Positions 56,214-64,000 of a DNA stretch of 64,000 nt are shown here, one piece after another; position 1 is the stretch's first letter; each line of letters starts with the position of its first letter. The DNA is from Deltaproteobacteria bacterium (lineage in GTDB: Bacteria > DRYD01). The position numbers and the translations under genes were made by a program. The stretch is from assembly GCA_028276365.1 (NCBI GenBank), contig JAPYWL010000002.1, forward strand, positions 36,305 to 100,304, read 5' to 3'. The notes beneath the pieces were generated by a model. That model had not been told where the DNA came from. It did not search any database and saw only the letters and a program-made list of their open reading frames with translations.

Positions 56214-56807
56214 TTAAAGTAATTTTAAAACTTGTTTTTCTAGTTCTTCAATAGTAGAATCATTAATGATAATTTTATTAGCTTTTTTAGCTTTAATAGA
56301 TTGAGGTTGCTGGGAATTTATAATCCTTAAAGCAAGATCTTGATCAATTTTATCCCTATTAACTAATCTACTAATAGCTACATTAATAGGTACATAAACT
56401 AACCAAACCTCATCAAATAAATATTCCAAATTAGCTTCATATAACAAAGGTACAATTATAAAGATTTTTTTATTTATTTTATTTCCTTTTTTTAACCTTT
56501 TTATTACATTTTCTATTTTTTTTATAACAATAGGGTGAATAATTTGTTCTAAAAGTTTTCTTTTTTTTTCATTACTAAAAATGATTTCTCTTATACATTT
56601 TTTATTTAGAAATATCCTTGTAAGACTACTTTTAGTACACTCAGGAAATAATTTAGCTATTTCTTCTCTTATTTTTTTATAACTCCTTTTTTTGTATATA
56701 TCTTTAACGAAATCATCTACATCATAAACTTTGTAATCATACTTTTCAAGGATTTTTTTTAAAGTAGTTTTCCCACTTCCTGCTATTCCTGTTATCCCTA
56801 TTACCAT
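56214..56807 (-). CDS. coaE: Dephospho-CoA kinase
   Basis: 197 residues. GITGIAGSGKTTLKKIL (P-loop), YDVDDFVKDIY with the conserved Asp, VPLLYEANLEYLFDEVWLVYVP (parts) and a lid helix with SRLVNRD. It phosphorylates dephospho-CoA in the last step of CoA synthesis, supplying the acyl-CoA enzymes here. It lies between the HD-GYP gene and the Trm112-like gene. Confidence 0.94.
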   Translation of the reverse strand: MVIGITGIAGSGKTTLKKILEKYDYKVYDVDDFVKDIYKKRSYKKIREEIAKLFPECTKSSLTRIFLNKKCIREIIFSNEKKRKLLEQIIHPIVIKKIENVIKRLKKGNKINKKIFIIVPLLYEANLEYLFDEVWLVYVPINVAISRLVNRDKIDQDLALRIINSQQPQSIKAKKANKIIINDSTIEELEKQVLKLL

Positions 56808-56837
56808 AAAAATCTTTAAAATTTGTTAATGCTTTTA

Positions 56838-56895
56838 TTATAGCTTTATCCACTAAAAATTATTTATTTAACTTTATAGCTTTATCTACTAAAAA
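56838..56895. repeat. 22-bp direct repeat at the 3' end of the Trm112-like gene
   Basis: TTATAGCTTTATC-C-ACTAAAAA at 56838-56859 repeats 56874-56895, with a single C/T difference. The second copy is the coding end (LVDKAIK) of the gene at 56860; the first lies just beyond its stop. It suggests a small tandem duplication of the gene end. Confidence 0.75.
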
Positions 56896-57096
56896 AACAG
56901 GGATCTCTTCAATTATAGGAAACAATAAGCTACAGTTATTACATTTATAACCGCTTATTTCTTTTCCTTTTATTTGTTTTAATAATTCGTCATTAGTATT
57001 TTCATTATAAAGGTAATTTTCAACAAATTCTAAATCTCCTTTACATTCAGGGCAACATAATATTTCTAATAATTCTATATATTTATTTTTATCCAT
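56860..57096 (-). CDS. Trm112-like zinc-ribbon protein
   Basis: 78 residues. LLEILCCPECKGDLEFVE and GYKCNNCSLLFPIIEEIPVFL have the C-x2-C ... C-x2-C zinc site and the P-x-x-x-x-I-P-hydrophobic ending of Trm112/UPF0434 proteins. In eukaryotes Trm112 activates methyltransferases; bacterial members are small stand-alone partners of methyltransferases or of lipid A enzymes. A pseudoknot-forming leader lies 13 nt before the ATG, with no obvious Shine-Dalgarno. Confidence 0.88.
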   Translation of the reverse strand: MDKNKYIELLEILCCPECKGDLEFVENYLYNENTNDELLKQIKGKEISGYKCNNCSLLFPIIEEIPVFLVDKAIKLNK

Positions 57097-57109
57097 ATTT
57101 TAATAGTTT

Positions 57110-57164
57110 GCCAAGTATTTATATTCCGCTTAAATATCCCTAAAGGGATATCCTTGGCTAGCGG
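57110..57164 (-). ncRNA. H-type pseudoknot in the Trm112-like gene leader (element B)
   Basis: Minus strand: P1 CCGCT (57164-57160), loop A, P2 GCCAAG (57158-57153), a loop carrying an extra hairpin ATATCCC-TTTA-GGGATAT (57151-57134), P1' AGCGG (57130-57126), loop AATATAAATA, P2' CTTGGC (57115-57110). P1 and the AATATAAAT loop match element A; P2 differs in sequence but still pairs. It lies in a 254-bp divergent intergenic region. Confidence 0.65.
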
Positions 57165-57350
57165 TTATTTATATACTATATATTTATTATTCTCTATTTT
57201 TTCTAACCTACTTTTTAAAAAATATAACAAAAAAAATTAAATATAAAATAATTTACATTAAAAGCACCTTAAATTTTACCCAATAGAAAAACTAAAAAGG
57301 GTTCAAAGAAAATAAGATAAAATATAAAGAAGATAAGGAAGGTGTAAAGA

Positions 57351-58880
57351 ATGAATAATTTATTGCCAATAGGAATTAGTGATTTTAAAAAATTAAGAGA
57401 ACAGAATTTTATATATGTTGATAAAACAGAGTATATTTATAAATTAATAACAGAGGGAGGAGGATATTATTTTTTAAGTAGGCCAAGACGCTTTGGAAAA
57501 TCCTTATTACTTTCTACACTTGATTGTTTATTTAAAGGAGAAAAAAATCTATTTAAAGGGTTATATATATATAATAAATGGAACTGGGAAGAGAGTTATC
57601 CAGTTATAAAAATAGATTTCGCAGAAACACAAGTAAAAAGTCAAGAGGAACTACAAAAGGAGCTAAAAGCTATAATAATAGAAACAGGAAAAAAATATGA
57701 ATATAAATATAATAAAGAATATACAATAAATAGGAATTTAAGATTGCTAATAGAGAAGATTTATGAATTAAGTAAAAAACAAGTAGTGATATTAATAGAT
57801 GAGTATGATAAACCGATATTAGATAATATAGAGAATAAAAAAGAAGTAGAGAAAATAAGAGAAGAGTTAAAAGGATTTTATACAATATTAAAGGGATTAG
57901 ATAGATACATAAGGTTTTTTCTAATAACAGGAGTAAGTAAATTTGCTAAAGTTTCTTTATTTAGTGGTTTAAATCAACTAAAAGATATCTCCTTAGATCC
58001 TAAATATGGCAACATTTGTGGTTATACCCAAAATGAATTAGAATTTTACTTTCAAGATTATTTACAAGGACTAAATTTAGATGAAATTAAAGAATGGTAC
58101 AATGGTTACTATTTCTTACAAGATACACTTTATAACCCCTTTGATATACTTTTATTCTTAGATAGTAAGGAGTTTAATAGTTATTGGTATGAAACTGGAA
58201 AAACTGAATTTTTATTTAAACTACTAAAAAACAAAGACTATCAATTACCCTATTTAACTAAAGCTTATTATACTAATGAGATATTGGATAAATTTGATTT
58301 AGAGTATATAAGTATAGAAGCTCTTATGTTTCAAACTGGTTATTTAACTATTAAAGAAGTAAAGAAAATAGATAATGAGAAATTTTTTATCTTAAATTAT
58401 CCCAATAAAGAAGTAAGGCAATCCTTTAATAGAGAACTTCTTTTTTATATCACTCATGAATACCAAATAAATTTAACCTCTAAACTCAAAATAGCAATAA
58501 TCCAAGAAAATATTGATGAAATAAAAAATCAAATAGATATATTTCTAAATTCAATAAGTTATCAGATACTAAAAAACGAGTATGTATATCAGGCTGCTAT
58601 TTATGGACTACTTTATTCAATGGGATACAATATTATAATAGAAGATAATACATCAAAAGGTAGAATAGATTTAACTATATTGGTAAATAAAAGTATAGTG
58701 TATATAATTGAATTTAAAGTAATTCAAAATTCTAAAGAGAAAGGACAAGCTCTAAAACAAATTCTACAAAAAGAACATTACAAAAAATATTTAAATTACG
58801 AAAAGATCTATATAATAGGGATAGAGCTAAATAAAGCTAAAAAAAAGATAGCAAATTTTGAGTATAAAAAAATAAAATAA
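57351..58880 (+). CDS. AAA-ATPase-like / PD-(D/E)XK nuclease-like protein (PF09820 + PF08011 type)
   Basis: 509 residues. MNNLLPIGISDFKKLREQNF and YVDKTEYIYKLI open the AAA-ATPase-like domain; Walker A RPRRFGKSLLLSTL, Walker B VVILIDEYDKP. The C-terminal about 110 residues carry a PD-(D/E)XK pattern: GRIDLTILVN ... IIEFKVIQ (Asp and Glu-x-Lys). The family is widespread and often multi-copy in host-associated anaerobes. Its role, possibly mobile-element or defence related, is not established. GGAAGGTG precedes the ATG. Single gene, divergent from the Trm112-like gene. Confidence 0.9.
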   Translation: MNNLLPIGISDFKKLREQNFIYVDKTEYIYKLITEGGGYYFLSRPRRFGKSLLLSTLDCLFKGEKNLFKGLYIYNKWNWEESYPVIKIDFAETQVKSQEELQKELKAIIIETGKKYEYKYNKEYTINRNLRLLIEKIYELSKKQVVILIDEYDKPILDNIENKKEVEKIREELKGFYTILKGLDRYIRFFLITGVSKFAKVSLFSGLNQLKDISLDPKYGNICGYTQNELEFYFQDYLQGLNLDEIKEWYNGYYFLQDTLYNPFDILLFLDSKEFNSYWYETGKTEFLFKLLKNKDYQLPYLTKAYYTNEILDKFDLEYISIEALMFQTGYLTIKEVKKIDNEKFFILNYPNKEVRQSFNRELLFYITHEYQINLTSKLKIAIIQENIDEIKNQIDIFLNSISYQILKNEYVYQAAIYGLLYSMGYNIIIEDNTSKGRIDLTILVNKSIVYIIEFKVIQNSKEKGQALKQILQKEHYKKYLNYEKIYIIGIELNKAKKKIANFEYKKIK

Positions 58881-58976
58881 ATCCTAAATTTAAAAAATTT
58901 AAAAGATAATTTTTATCTTAGGTAATTAATTTTTACAAAATAGTAAAAAATGTGTTAATAAAATGTAAATAGGTCC

Positions 58977-58995
58977 CCAAAATTCCCAATTTTGG
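58977..58995. terminator. Perfect hairpin CCAAAATT-CCC-AATTTTGG
   Basis: An 8-bp perfect stem with a 3-base loop lies between the AAA-ATPase gene and the next exported-protein gene, 36 bp before a TATAAT box. No T run follows directly. It may be a terminator of the upstream gene or an operator. A weaker hairpin, AAGATAA-TTT-TTATCTT, lies at 58903-58919. Confidence 0.4.
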
Positions 58996-59030
58996 AAACA
59001 ATTTTGTAACAATTTTTCCCTAAAAATCAT

Positions 59031-59058
59031 TATAATATATATTGAAAAAGGAGGTGAT
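59031..59058 (+). promoter_or_regulatory. TATAAT box and perfect Shine-Dalgarno of the exported EF-hand-like gene
   Basis: TATAAT at 59031-59036 and AAGGAGGTGAT at 59048-59058, five bases before the ATG at 59064. The ribosome-binding site is fully complementary to the standard 16S rRNA 3' end. If TATAAT is the -10 box, the leader would be very short (about 20 nt). Confidence 0.5.
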
Positions 59059-59063
59059 TAAAA

Positions 59064-60062
59064 ATGATAAAGAGAATAATAATTAGCTTATTAATATCAA
59101 TACTAATGCTAAACATATATAACTACATAAATCAAAATAACTACACAGTACAAGCAGGTATTAAAAAAGGTTCCATTCAAAAAGATTTCTCATATACCCA
59201 AAATGTTCAATTACCAGATTTTACATACGATAAAATAGTATCAAATAGAAATGTAACTATAAACAATTCAGTGGTTATAGGAAGTGAAGTAATAGGAACG
59301 GAAGTAAGAGGAGGGCACTTTGATCCTTATTATGAATTTAGAGGCTATAGAAACGCTGGTACAGTTACAACTACTCAAACTTCCTTAAATTACTTAGGAA
59401 CTGTTTTTGTAGGAGTTAACACTTCTGAATTCTCAGAAGGAGATGTTACTATTGTTACTTCTCAAAATGTTTATGAAAGACAATTTGAACAAGTAAACAC
59501 AACTATTAACACCGATCAATTAGTAGAACAATATGTAGAGGTTAGAGATCCAATAGTAGTAGATTTAGACGGAAATGGGAAACCTGATGTATCACAAAGC
59601 ATAAATACCCCTCATAACTTCTTTGATAAATCAAGATCTGTATTATTTGATATTAATGCAGACGGAGTTAAAGATTTAATGGAATGGATAGGCCCTAATG
59701 ATGGATTACTTATATTCTTTAAAAACGATGAATTTAGCTTAGACGTAGATGGATTTAATTTAATGTCTAATGCTTATGGTTTTGTTAATGGATATGAAAA
59801 GATGTTTGAAATGTTTGATTTTAATAAAGATAGGATACTAGATAAAAGTGAAATGGGTCAAATGTATATATGGCAAGATAAAAACCAAGATGCTAAAGTT
59901 CAAAAAGATGAATTAATAACTTTAGAACAATTAGGAATAGAGAAAATAGTATTAAGTTACGGAGCAAACAAAATGGAAAGTGTAATGTATAAAAAAGATG
60001 GTAGTATAGTAAAAACGTGGCAATGGTGGCCTTCTGTCTATTTTGGAATAGGTAATAAATAA
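59064..60062 (+). CDS. Exported calcium-binding-like protein (EF-hand/hemolysin-type repeats)
   Basis: 332 residues with an N-terminal signal peptide (about 1-35, MIKRIIISLLISILMLNIY and on). A beta-rich part with Asn, Thr and Val follows. The C-terminal half resembles the Asp-rich region of hemolysin-type calcium proteins: VVDLDGNGKPDV, LFDINADGVKDLMEWIGPNDG, FDFNKDRILDKSEMG and IWQDKNQDAKVQKDELITLEQLGI (parts). The D-x-N-x-D-x-x-x-D loops are probably calcium sites. No cell-wall anchor. A strong terminator follows at 60095-60124. Confidence 0.82.
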   Translation: MIKRIIISLLISILMLNIYNYINQNNYTVQAGIKKGSIQKDFSYTQNVQLPDFTYDKIVSNRNVTINNSVVIGSEVIGTEVRGGHFDPYYEFRGYRNAGTVTTTQTSLNYLGTVFVGVNTSEFSEGDVTIVTSQNVYERQFEQVNTTINTDQLVEQYVEVRDPIVVDLDGNGKPDVSQSINTPHNFFDKSRSVLFDINADGVKDLMEWIGPNDGLLIFFKNDEFSLDVDGFNLMSNAYGFVNGYEKMFEMFDFNKDRILDKSEMGQMYIWQDKNQDAKVQKDELITLEQLGIEKIVLSYGANKMESVMYKKDGSIVKTWQWWPSVYFGIGNK

Positions 60063-60094
60063 AAAGGAATAAAAAGTGTTTAATATAAACTTAA

Positions 60095-60124
60095 AAAGAG
60101 GAGCTAAATTTAAAGCTCCTCTTT
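60095..60124 (+). terminator. Rho-independent terminator
   Basis: Stem AAAGAGGAGCT (60095-60105) with AGCTCCTCTTT (60114-60124), 8-base loop, followed by a T run (60128-60133). The clearest intrinsic terminator in the window; it ends the transcript of the exported EF-hand-like gene. Confidence 0.9.
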
Positions 60125-60191
60125 CTGTTTTTTAATTAAATTTTATTATCTTCTAAATAAAAAAAATAAAAAAAAGGAGGAAACATTAAAT

Positions 60192-61301
60192 ATGTTAAAT
60201 AAATTTAATAGAATTAAATCAATTTATATTTATTCACTTATAATTTCAATCTTCGTTATATTACTTTCCATACAACATTTATCTGCTAACAATAATAATC
60301 AAAATAATCAAAATAAAAATGATATATATACCATAAATCTTGAAAATTACATTTATGAAAAATTAAATTTAAAAAATAATGAATACAAATTTAAAAAAGC
60401 TAATAATAATCCTTATGGAAACATAATATTCGCTTATACCCTATATAAAGCTAAAGGAACTTTGTTAATAAATATAAATATTCCTCAGAATTATATTGGT
60501 TATAGAGTACTAGAACAAGTAAAAGAAATAAGTGATATTTCAATAGGATACGATAATACAGTTTTACTTAATACATTAGCAGGAAAAAACAAATTTTATT
60601 ACCTAAATCCTACAGGTACTCTTGAATTTGATTCCCCATCATTTAATACAACTACCATTAGTTCATTTCCCAATGGTTTTTATTGGATAGGTTTTAAATA
60701 TTCTGATCCTAAAACTAAAAAATTAGAAAATAAAAACCAATATCTCTTTACTTATATTAATCAAAAAATTAATTCCTATGATATTTCATTTATTAATTCA
60801 AAAATTAACTCAAAAACTTTTAACATAATCGTACTAAATCAAGATAATATAATCATTCAAGAATATAATAATTTTTTATCTAATATTTACTTAATTAATT
60901 TGAAAACAAAGAATATAAAAGAAATTGAGAAAAAACAAGAAATAATAATAGGAAATTTTATAAGAAATAATTTCTATTATTTAAAGTATAATCCTCAAAA
61001 CCAAAAATTAACCATAAAAGAAATTAATATTAATAATTTAACTATAGAAGATAAAATCTCTATTGAATATCGAAAAGATAATTTTAAAATATTTTCATTA
61101 AATATAGGATTTAATGAATTTTTAATAAATAAAGGGGATAAACAAGGAAATATAAAGAGTATATTCTATGATTTGGAAGGTAAAGAAATAAATAATATTC
61201 AAACTTCCAAAGTTTATCCTACATTATACTCTACACCCAACAAAAGAGGTTTTTATTATTTATTTAAAAACGCTATTGAAATACATAATCTAAATTATTA
61301 A
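60192..61301 (+). CDS. Exported protein of unknown function
   Basis: 369 residues. An N-terminal signal peptide or anchor (about 13-33, YIYSLIISIFVILLSI) ends near HLSANN; an Asn-rich linker follows, then an all-beta body with repeated strand pairs (NGFYWIGFKYSD, NQYLFTYINQ, NIIVLNQDNIII, NFYYLKYNPQ, GFYYLFKN), suggestive of a beta-propeller. Not recognised. AAGGAGG lies upstream of the ATG. The MFS transporter begins 28 bp after its stop. Confidence 0.75.
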   Translation: MLNKFNRIKSIYIYSLIISIFVILLSIQHLSANNNNQNNQNKNDIYTINLENYIYEKLNLKNNEYKFKKANNNPYGNIIFAYTLYKAKGTLLININIPQNYIGYRVLEQVKEISDISIGYDNTVLLNTLAGKNKFYYLNPTGTLEFDSPSFNTTTISSFPNGFYWIGFKYSDPKTKKLENKNQYLFTYINQKINSYDISFINSKINSKTFNIIVLNQDNIIIQEYNNFLSNIYLINLKTKNIKEIEKKQEIIIGNFIRNNFYYLKYNPQNQKLTIKEININNLTIEDKISIEYRKDNFKIFSLNIGFNEFLINKGDKQGNIKSIFYDLEGKEINNIQTSKVYPTLYSTPNKRGFYYLFKNAIEIHNLNY

Positions 61302-61329
61302 TGTATTATTAATTTAAAGCTAAAAATCT

Positions 61330-62577
61330 ATGACAAAAGAGAAAGTTAATATAAATTTTACGGTTTTTGTAGCAGCTTTAGGATATTTTGTAGATATTTT
61401 TGATCTAACTCTATTTGGGGTCCTTAGAGTAAGTAGTTTAAAATATTTAAATTTAGCACCTGACCAAATAACAAACGTAGGACTTAATATATTATCAATA
61501 CAAATGTTAGGAATACTAATAGGAGGTATCTTATGGGGAATAATAGGAGATAAAATAGGTAGAAAATTTGCTATGTTTGGTTCAATATTAACTTTTTCTT
61601 TAGCAAATATAGCCAACGCTTTTATACTAGATGTAAATCAATATACCATATTAAGGTTTATAGCAGGGATTGGTTTAGCTGGGCAATTGGGCAGTGCCAT
61701 AACCCTTGTTTCTGAATTAGCTGAAAAAGAAAAACGAGGATATTATAATACAATTATAGCTGCTTTAGGTTTATTAGGTGCTATATTTGCTTCATTATTA
61801 TCCTTTATACTCCATTGGAGAATTATTTATTTTATTGGTGGTGTCTTAGGATTAGTATTATTGCTTCTTAGATATAATACTCTAGAAAGTGAAATATTTA
61901 AAGAAAAAAATAAAATCTATAACAAGGAAAGTTTAGTAAATAAAATGAAAAACCCAAATGAATTTTTTGAATATATAAAAAATATGTTTATAATTTTTAT
62001 AAGGTATATAAGAATTTTAGTATTGGGTATACCGATATGGTTCGTTTTTAGTATATTATTAACTTTTTCTCTTGAAGTTTCTCAAGCAATAAATAAGGGA
62101 TTTACAGCTAATCCAGCTATAAGTTTAATGTTAGGATATATAGGAGTCTCATTAGGTGATATTTTAGCCGGGATAATGTCTCAAAAACTAAAAAGCAGAA
62201 AAAAGCCTATCTTTGTCTTTCTTATATTACTTTCTATAAATATCCTTCTATATATTTATATAAGTCATAATTTAATGATATTTTACTTTTTTAATTTAAC
62301 TTTAGGGATTTTAAGCGGATATTGGGTCTTATTTTTAACAATAGGAGCAGAGGAATTTGGCACTAATATAAGATCTACTGTTGTAAATACTTTACCTAAT
62401 TTCGTTAGAGGCTCAGTTTTTTTAATTGTAATAATCTTTAAATCACTTAAAGACATTTTAGGATTTATTAATAGTACCTTAATAATTGGATTTTTCTTTA
62501 TAATTTTAGCTATGATATCACTTATCTTTATAAGAGAAACATTTGCTAAAGACCTTAATTTCTTTGAAGAAATTTAA
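61330..62577 (+). CDS. Major facilitator superfamily transporter
   Basis: 415 residues, about 12 membrane segments. The MFS loop 2-3 motif reads GDKIGRKFAMF, preceded by GGILWGIIGDK, and FIAGIGLAGQLGSAITLVSEL is the segment 4 region typical of sugar/acid transporters (SHS/AAHS-like). GAEEFGTNIRSTVVN in the second half is the matching R-x-x-x motif of that group. Substrate unknown, perhaps an organic acid. No Shine-Dalgarno is obvious; it may be translated by coupling with the upstream exported-protein gene. Confidence 0.9.
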   Translation: MTKEKVNINFTVFVAALGYFVDIFDLTLFGVLRVSSLKYLNLAPDQITNVGLNILSIQMLGILIGGILWGIIGDKIGRKFAMFGSILTFSLANIANAFILDVNQYTILRFIAGIGLAGQLGSAITLVSELAEKEKRGYYNTIIAALGLLGAIFASLLSFILHWRIIYFIGGVLGLVLLLLRYNTLESEIFKEKNKIYNKESLVNKMKNPNEFFEYIKNMFIIFIRYIRILVLGIPIWFVFSILLTFSLEVSQAINKGFTANPAISLMLGYIGVSLGDILAGIMSQKLKSRKKPIFVFLILLSINILLYIYISHNLMIFYFFNLTLGILSGYWVLFLTIGAEEFGTNIRSTVVNTLPNFVRGSVFLIVIIFKSLKDILGFINSTLIIGFFFIILAMISLIFIRETFAKDLNFFEEI

Positions 62578-62790
62578 TAAAGAAACCAAAAATAAATAAA
62601 AAAAGAAAAGAAAAAAAGAGATAAAAAAACAGAAAGAAGAAAGAAAAAGTTATAACTGTAAAACAGCAGAAAGCTATAGCAGTAGTCAGAATTCTAACAA
62701 ATAGCTGTTATTATATTCCATTTGTTAAAATAAGTAAAGTATTTAATTTTGAACAAGGAAAACCTTATTTAGTAAACTATAATTTAAAAA
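62578..62790. other. Polypurine tract and coding-like relic
   Basis: About 70 bases after the MFS stop are almost all A and G (62578-62650). They run into an open but startless frame (62625-62801, plus strand) reading KVITVKQQKAIAVVRIL, then TNSCYYIPFVKISKVF and NFEQGKPYLVNYNLKIMI. This looks like the end of a decayed gene, not recognised. It shares AGCTATAGC flanked by similar bases with the purine-rich spacer at 30790-30945. Confidence 0.4.
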
Positions 62791-64000
62791 TTATGATTTA
62801 AATTTGTTTAATAATTTAGAATTATACGATAATACTAAAATTAAAGGTAATATAAACAAAATATAAATTAAATTAAAAATTATTAAATAACCATTAAATG
62901 GTTGATAAACTAAATAGAATTGATATTCGCCTTTTGGTAATAAAACTCCTTTAACTAATCCATTAACTTTAATTATAGGTACCTCTACTTTATAATTTTT
63001 ATTTTTTATTAAGTAAGCTTTAAAACCTGGAAAATATAAATTATTTATTATAATAAATAAATTTTGATTACTTTTAATATTTAATTCTATATTTCCATTG
63101 CCTATTTTTTTAACAAAAAAACCCTTATTTTCTTTATTTTCTAAATTATCACTTTTTCCAAATTCATTAATTAAAATGTATTCTATAAAATCATCTGACT
63201 TTACATTTAATAATTTAAAATATTCTGAATATTTCTTATTTTTATATTTTTTTTGAAAATCTTTTGAATAAATAAAATCTTGACTAATAAGAGCTTCATT
63301 AGAAGGATTAAATTTTAAAAAATAAAAATAATATTTTACTTCATTTAAATCTTGTACTAATTTTAACTTATTAACAGAAAAAACAAATGGTAAAGCTTCA
63401 TCATTAACATAAACCCTTTTATCCATTATATTTTTAAGATAATAATAAGCATTAACTAAATCCAAATTATCTTTTTTTAAAAAGGAATTTTTAAAAGAAG
63501 GGACAAAAGCAAAAGGATATTCTAAAATTTCTATTTGTTTTATCTCGTATTTCCTAGAATAACTATAAAGAGGATAAATACTTAGCTTAACCTGACCATC
63601 AAATTCTTCTTTTTTCCTATTCTTTAAAACCAATGGAATAGATACATAACAATAGTCAGAATTACTAAAATAATAATCATTAATAAAGTAATAACATAAT
63701 GAATTATCATTTTTATCTTTTAATTCAACTCCCAATCCATCAGATTGATTAAAAATAAGTTTTCTATATCTTACTTTTAGATTTTCCTTAGTTAATTTTA
63801 CTTTAATAGCTAAAGCTAAAACTTCCGTTTCAGGATTTATTCTAAAAGAATAATTAATAACAGAATCACTACCTAAAGAAACAGTATAATAATAATCCTT
63901 TATAGATTTATCATATGTATAACTAAAAGAAACGTTTCTTGTTTCTAAATTAGTTAAATCTACTTTATGATATTTAATTTTTTTTAAATATTCTAAATAA
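62791..64000 (-). CDS. YfhO-like membrane protein, C-terminal part (5' end beyond window)
   Basis: The frame is open from the right edge of the window to the stop at 62791 (about 403 codons). The visible part is an extracytoplasmic beta-rich region ending in one membrane segment (YLIIFNLIYILFILPLILVL). The block LFIIINNLYFPGFKAYLIKN, then VKGVLLPKGEYQFYLVYQPF matches the C-terminal part of YfhO-type proteins (YPGW-x-A-x-V-D-G ... V-x-V-P-x-G-x-H-x-V-x-F-x-Y-x-P). YfhO-family proteins help glycosylate lipoteichoic acid or other envelope polymers. The TTG at 63735 is not the start, since the frame continues upstream. Confidence 0.68.
   Translation of the reverse strand, partial: YLEYLKKIKYHKVDLTNLETRNVSFSYTYDKSIKDYYYTVSLGSDSVINYSFRINPETEVLALAIKVKLTKENLKVRYRKLIFNQSDGLGVELKDKNDNSLCYYFINDYYFSNSDYCYVSIPLVLKNRKKEEFDGQVKLSIYPLYSYSRKYEIKQIEILEYPFAFVPSFKNSFLKKDNLDLVNAYYYLKNIMDKRVYVNDEALPFVFSVNKLKLVQDLNEVKYYFYFLKFNPSNEALISQDFIYSKDFQKKYKNKKYSEYFKLLNVKSDDFIEYILINEFGKSDNLENKENKGFFVKKIGNGNIELNIKSNQNLFIIINNLYFPGFKAYLIKNKNYKVEVPIIKVNGLVKGVLLPKGEYQFYLVYQPFNGYLIIFNLIYILFILPLILVLSYNSKLLNKFKS

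Noticed and set aside
57670-57885. Minus-strand frame inside the AAA-ATPase-like gene
   Set aside because: Low-complexity antisense of Lys/Ile/Tyr codons.
62625-62801. Calling this open frame a gene
   Set aside because: No ATG, GTG or TTG start with a ribosome-binding site, and it overlaps the end of the convergent YfhO-like gene.

Overview
The window comes from a very AT-rich bacterium. Coding regions are dominated by Lys, Asn, Ile and Leu codons, TAA stops prevail, and UGA is not needed as a sense codon. Canonical Shine-Dalgarno sites (for example AAGGAGGTGAT at 59048-59058), FliMNOPQ, Lgt, F-type ATP synthase beta and GlyS show a flagellated bacterium that makes lipoproteins. A fused ADP-forming acetate-CoA ligase suggests anaerobic fermentation. 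I cannot assign a phylum from the sequence. Three decayed genes (alcohol dehydrogenase, glycerol kinase, a transposase) and scattered single members of normally grouped operons suggest a reduced or strongly rearranged genome.

Layout. 1-1774: tRNA genes on the minus strand (m1A58 methyltransferase, truncated by the window edge, and a CCA-type nucleotidyltransferase). 1934-5325, plus: ADP-forming acetate-CoA ligase and an MnmA-like thiouridylase. 5357-10566: divergent DegT-like protein, membrane protein, solute-binding lipoprotein and a frameshifted glycosyltransferase. 10576-21912: mostly minus-strand housekeeping genes (glyS, metK, rpe, dprA, tpiA), ending in a striking pair, a pseudokinase-TPR protein and a degenerate YchF-like protein. 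21913-23256: a palindrome, one CRISPR-repeat-like sequence and a dead alcohol dehydrogenase. 23243-40505, minus: HQP-motif protein, ABC ATPase, atpD, pheT, lgt, glnA, two paralogous DUF-type proteins, several small conserved proteins, fabD and thiamine pyrophosphokinase. 40516-43600: transposase relic, then fliQ-P-O-N-M. 43688-46404: pyrG and an NHL-repeat protein.

46643-48215 is a compact plus-strand cluster of three low-complexity genes: an eight-coil beta-helix protein, a protein carrying one copy of the same coil fused to an aromatic/Asn tail, and an Asn/Gln-rich membrane protein with a Tyr-rich end. This is the best candidate here for an undescribed structural system. It is followed by an HMG-CoA-lyase-family enzyme, a methyltransferase, a membrane protein and a glpK relic.

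51353-57096, minus, holds accA, rpmF, rpsG, an HD-GYP protein, coaE and a Trm112-like protein. Two short elements, before rpmF and before the Trm112-like gene, fold into the same H-type pseudoknot with compensatory base changes, so they look like a small cis-regulatory RNA class. 57351-62577, plus, holds an AAA-ATPase/PD-(D/E)XK protein, two exported proteins and an MFS transporter. A YfhO-like membrane protein runs off the right edge.

All family calls come from motif recognition by eye; no database search was run.
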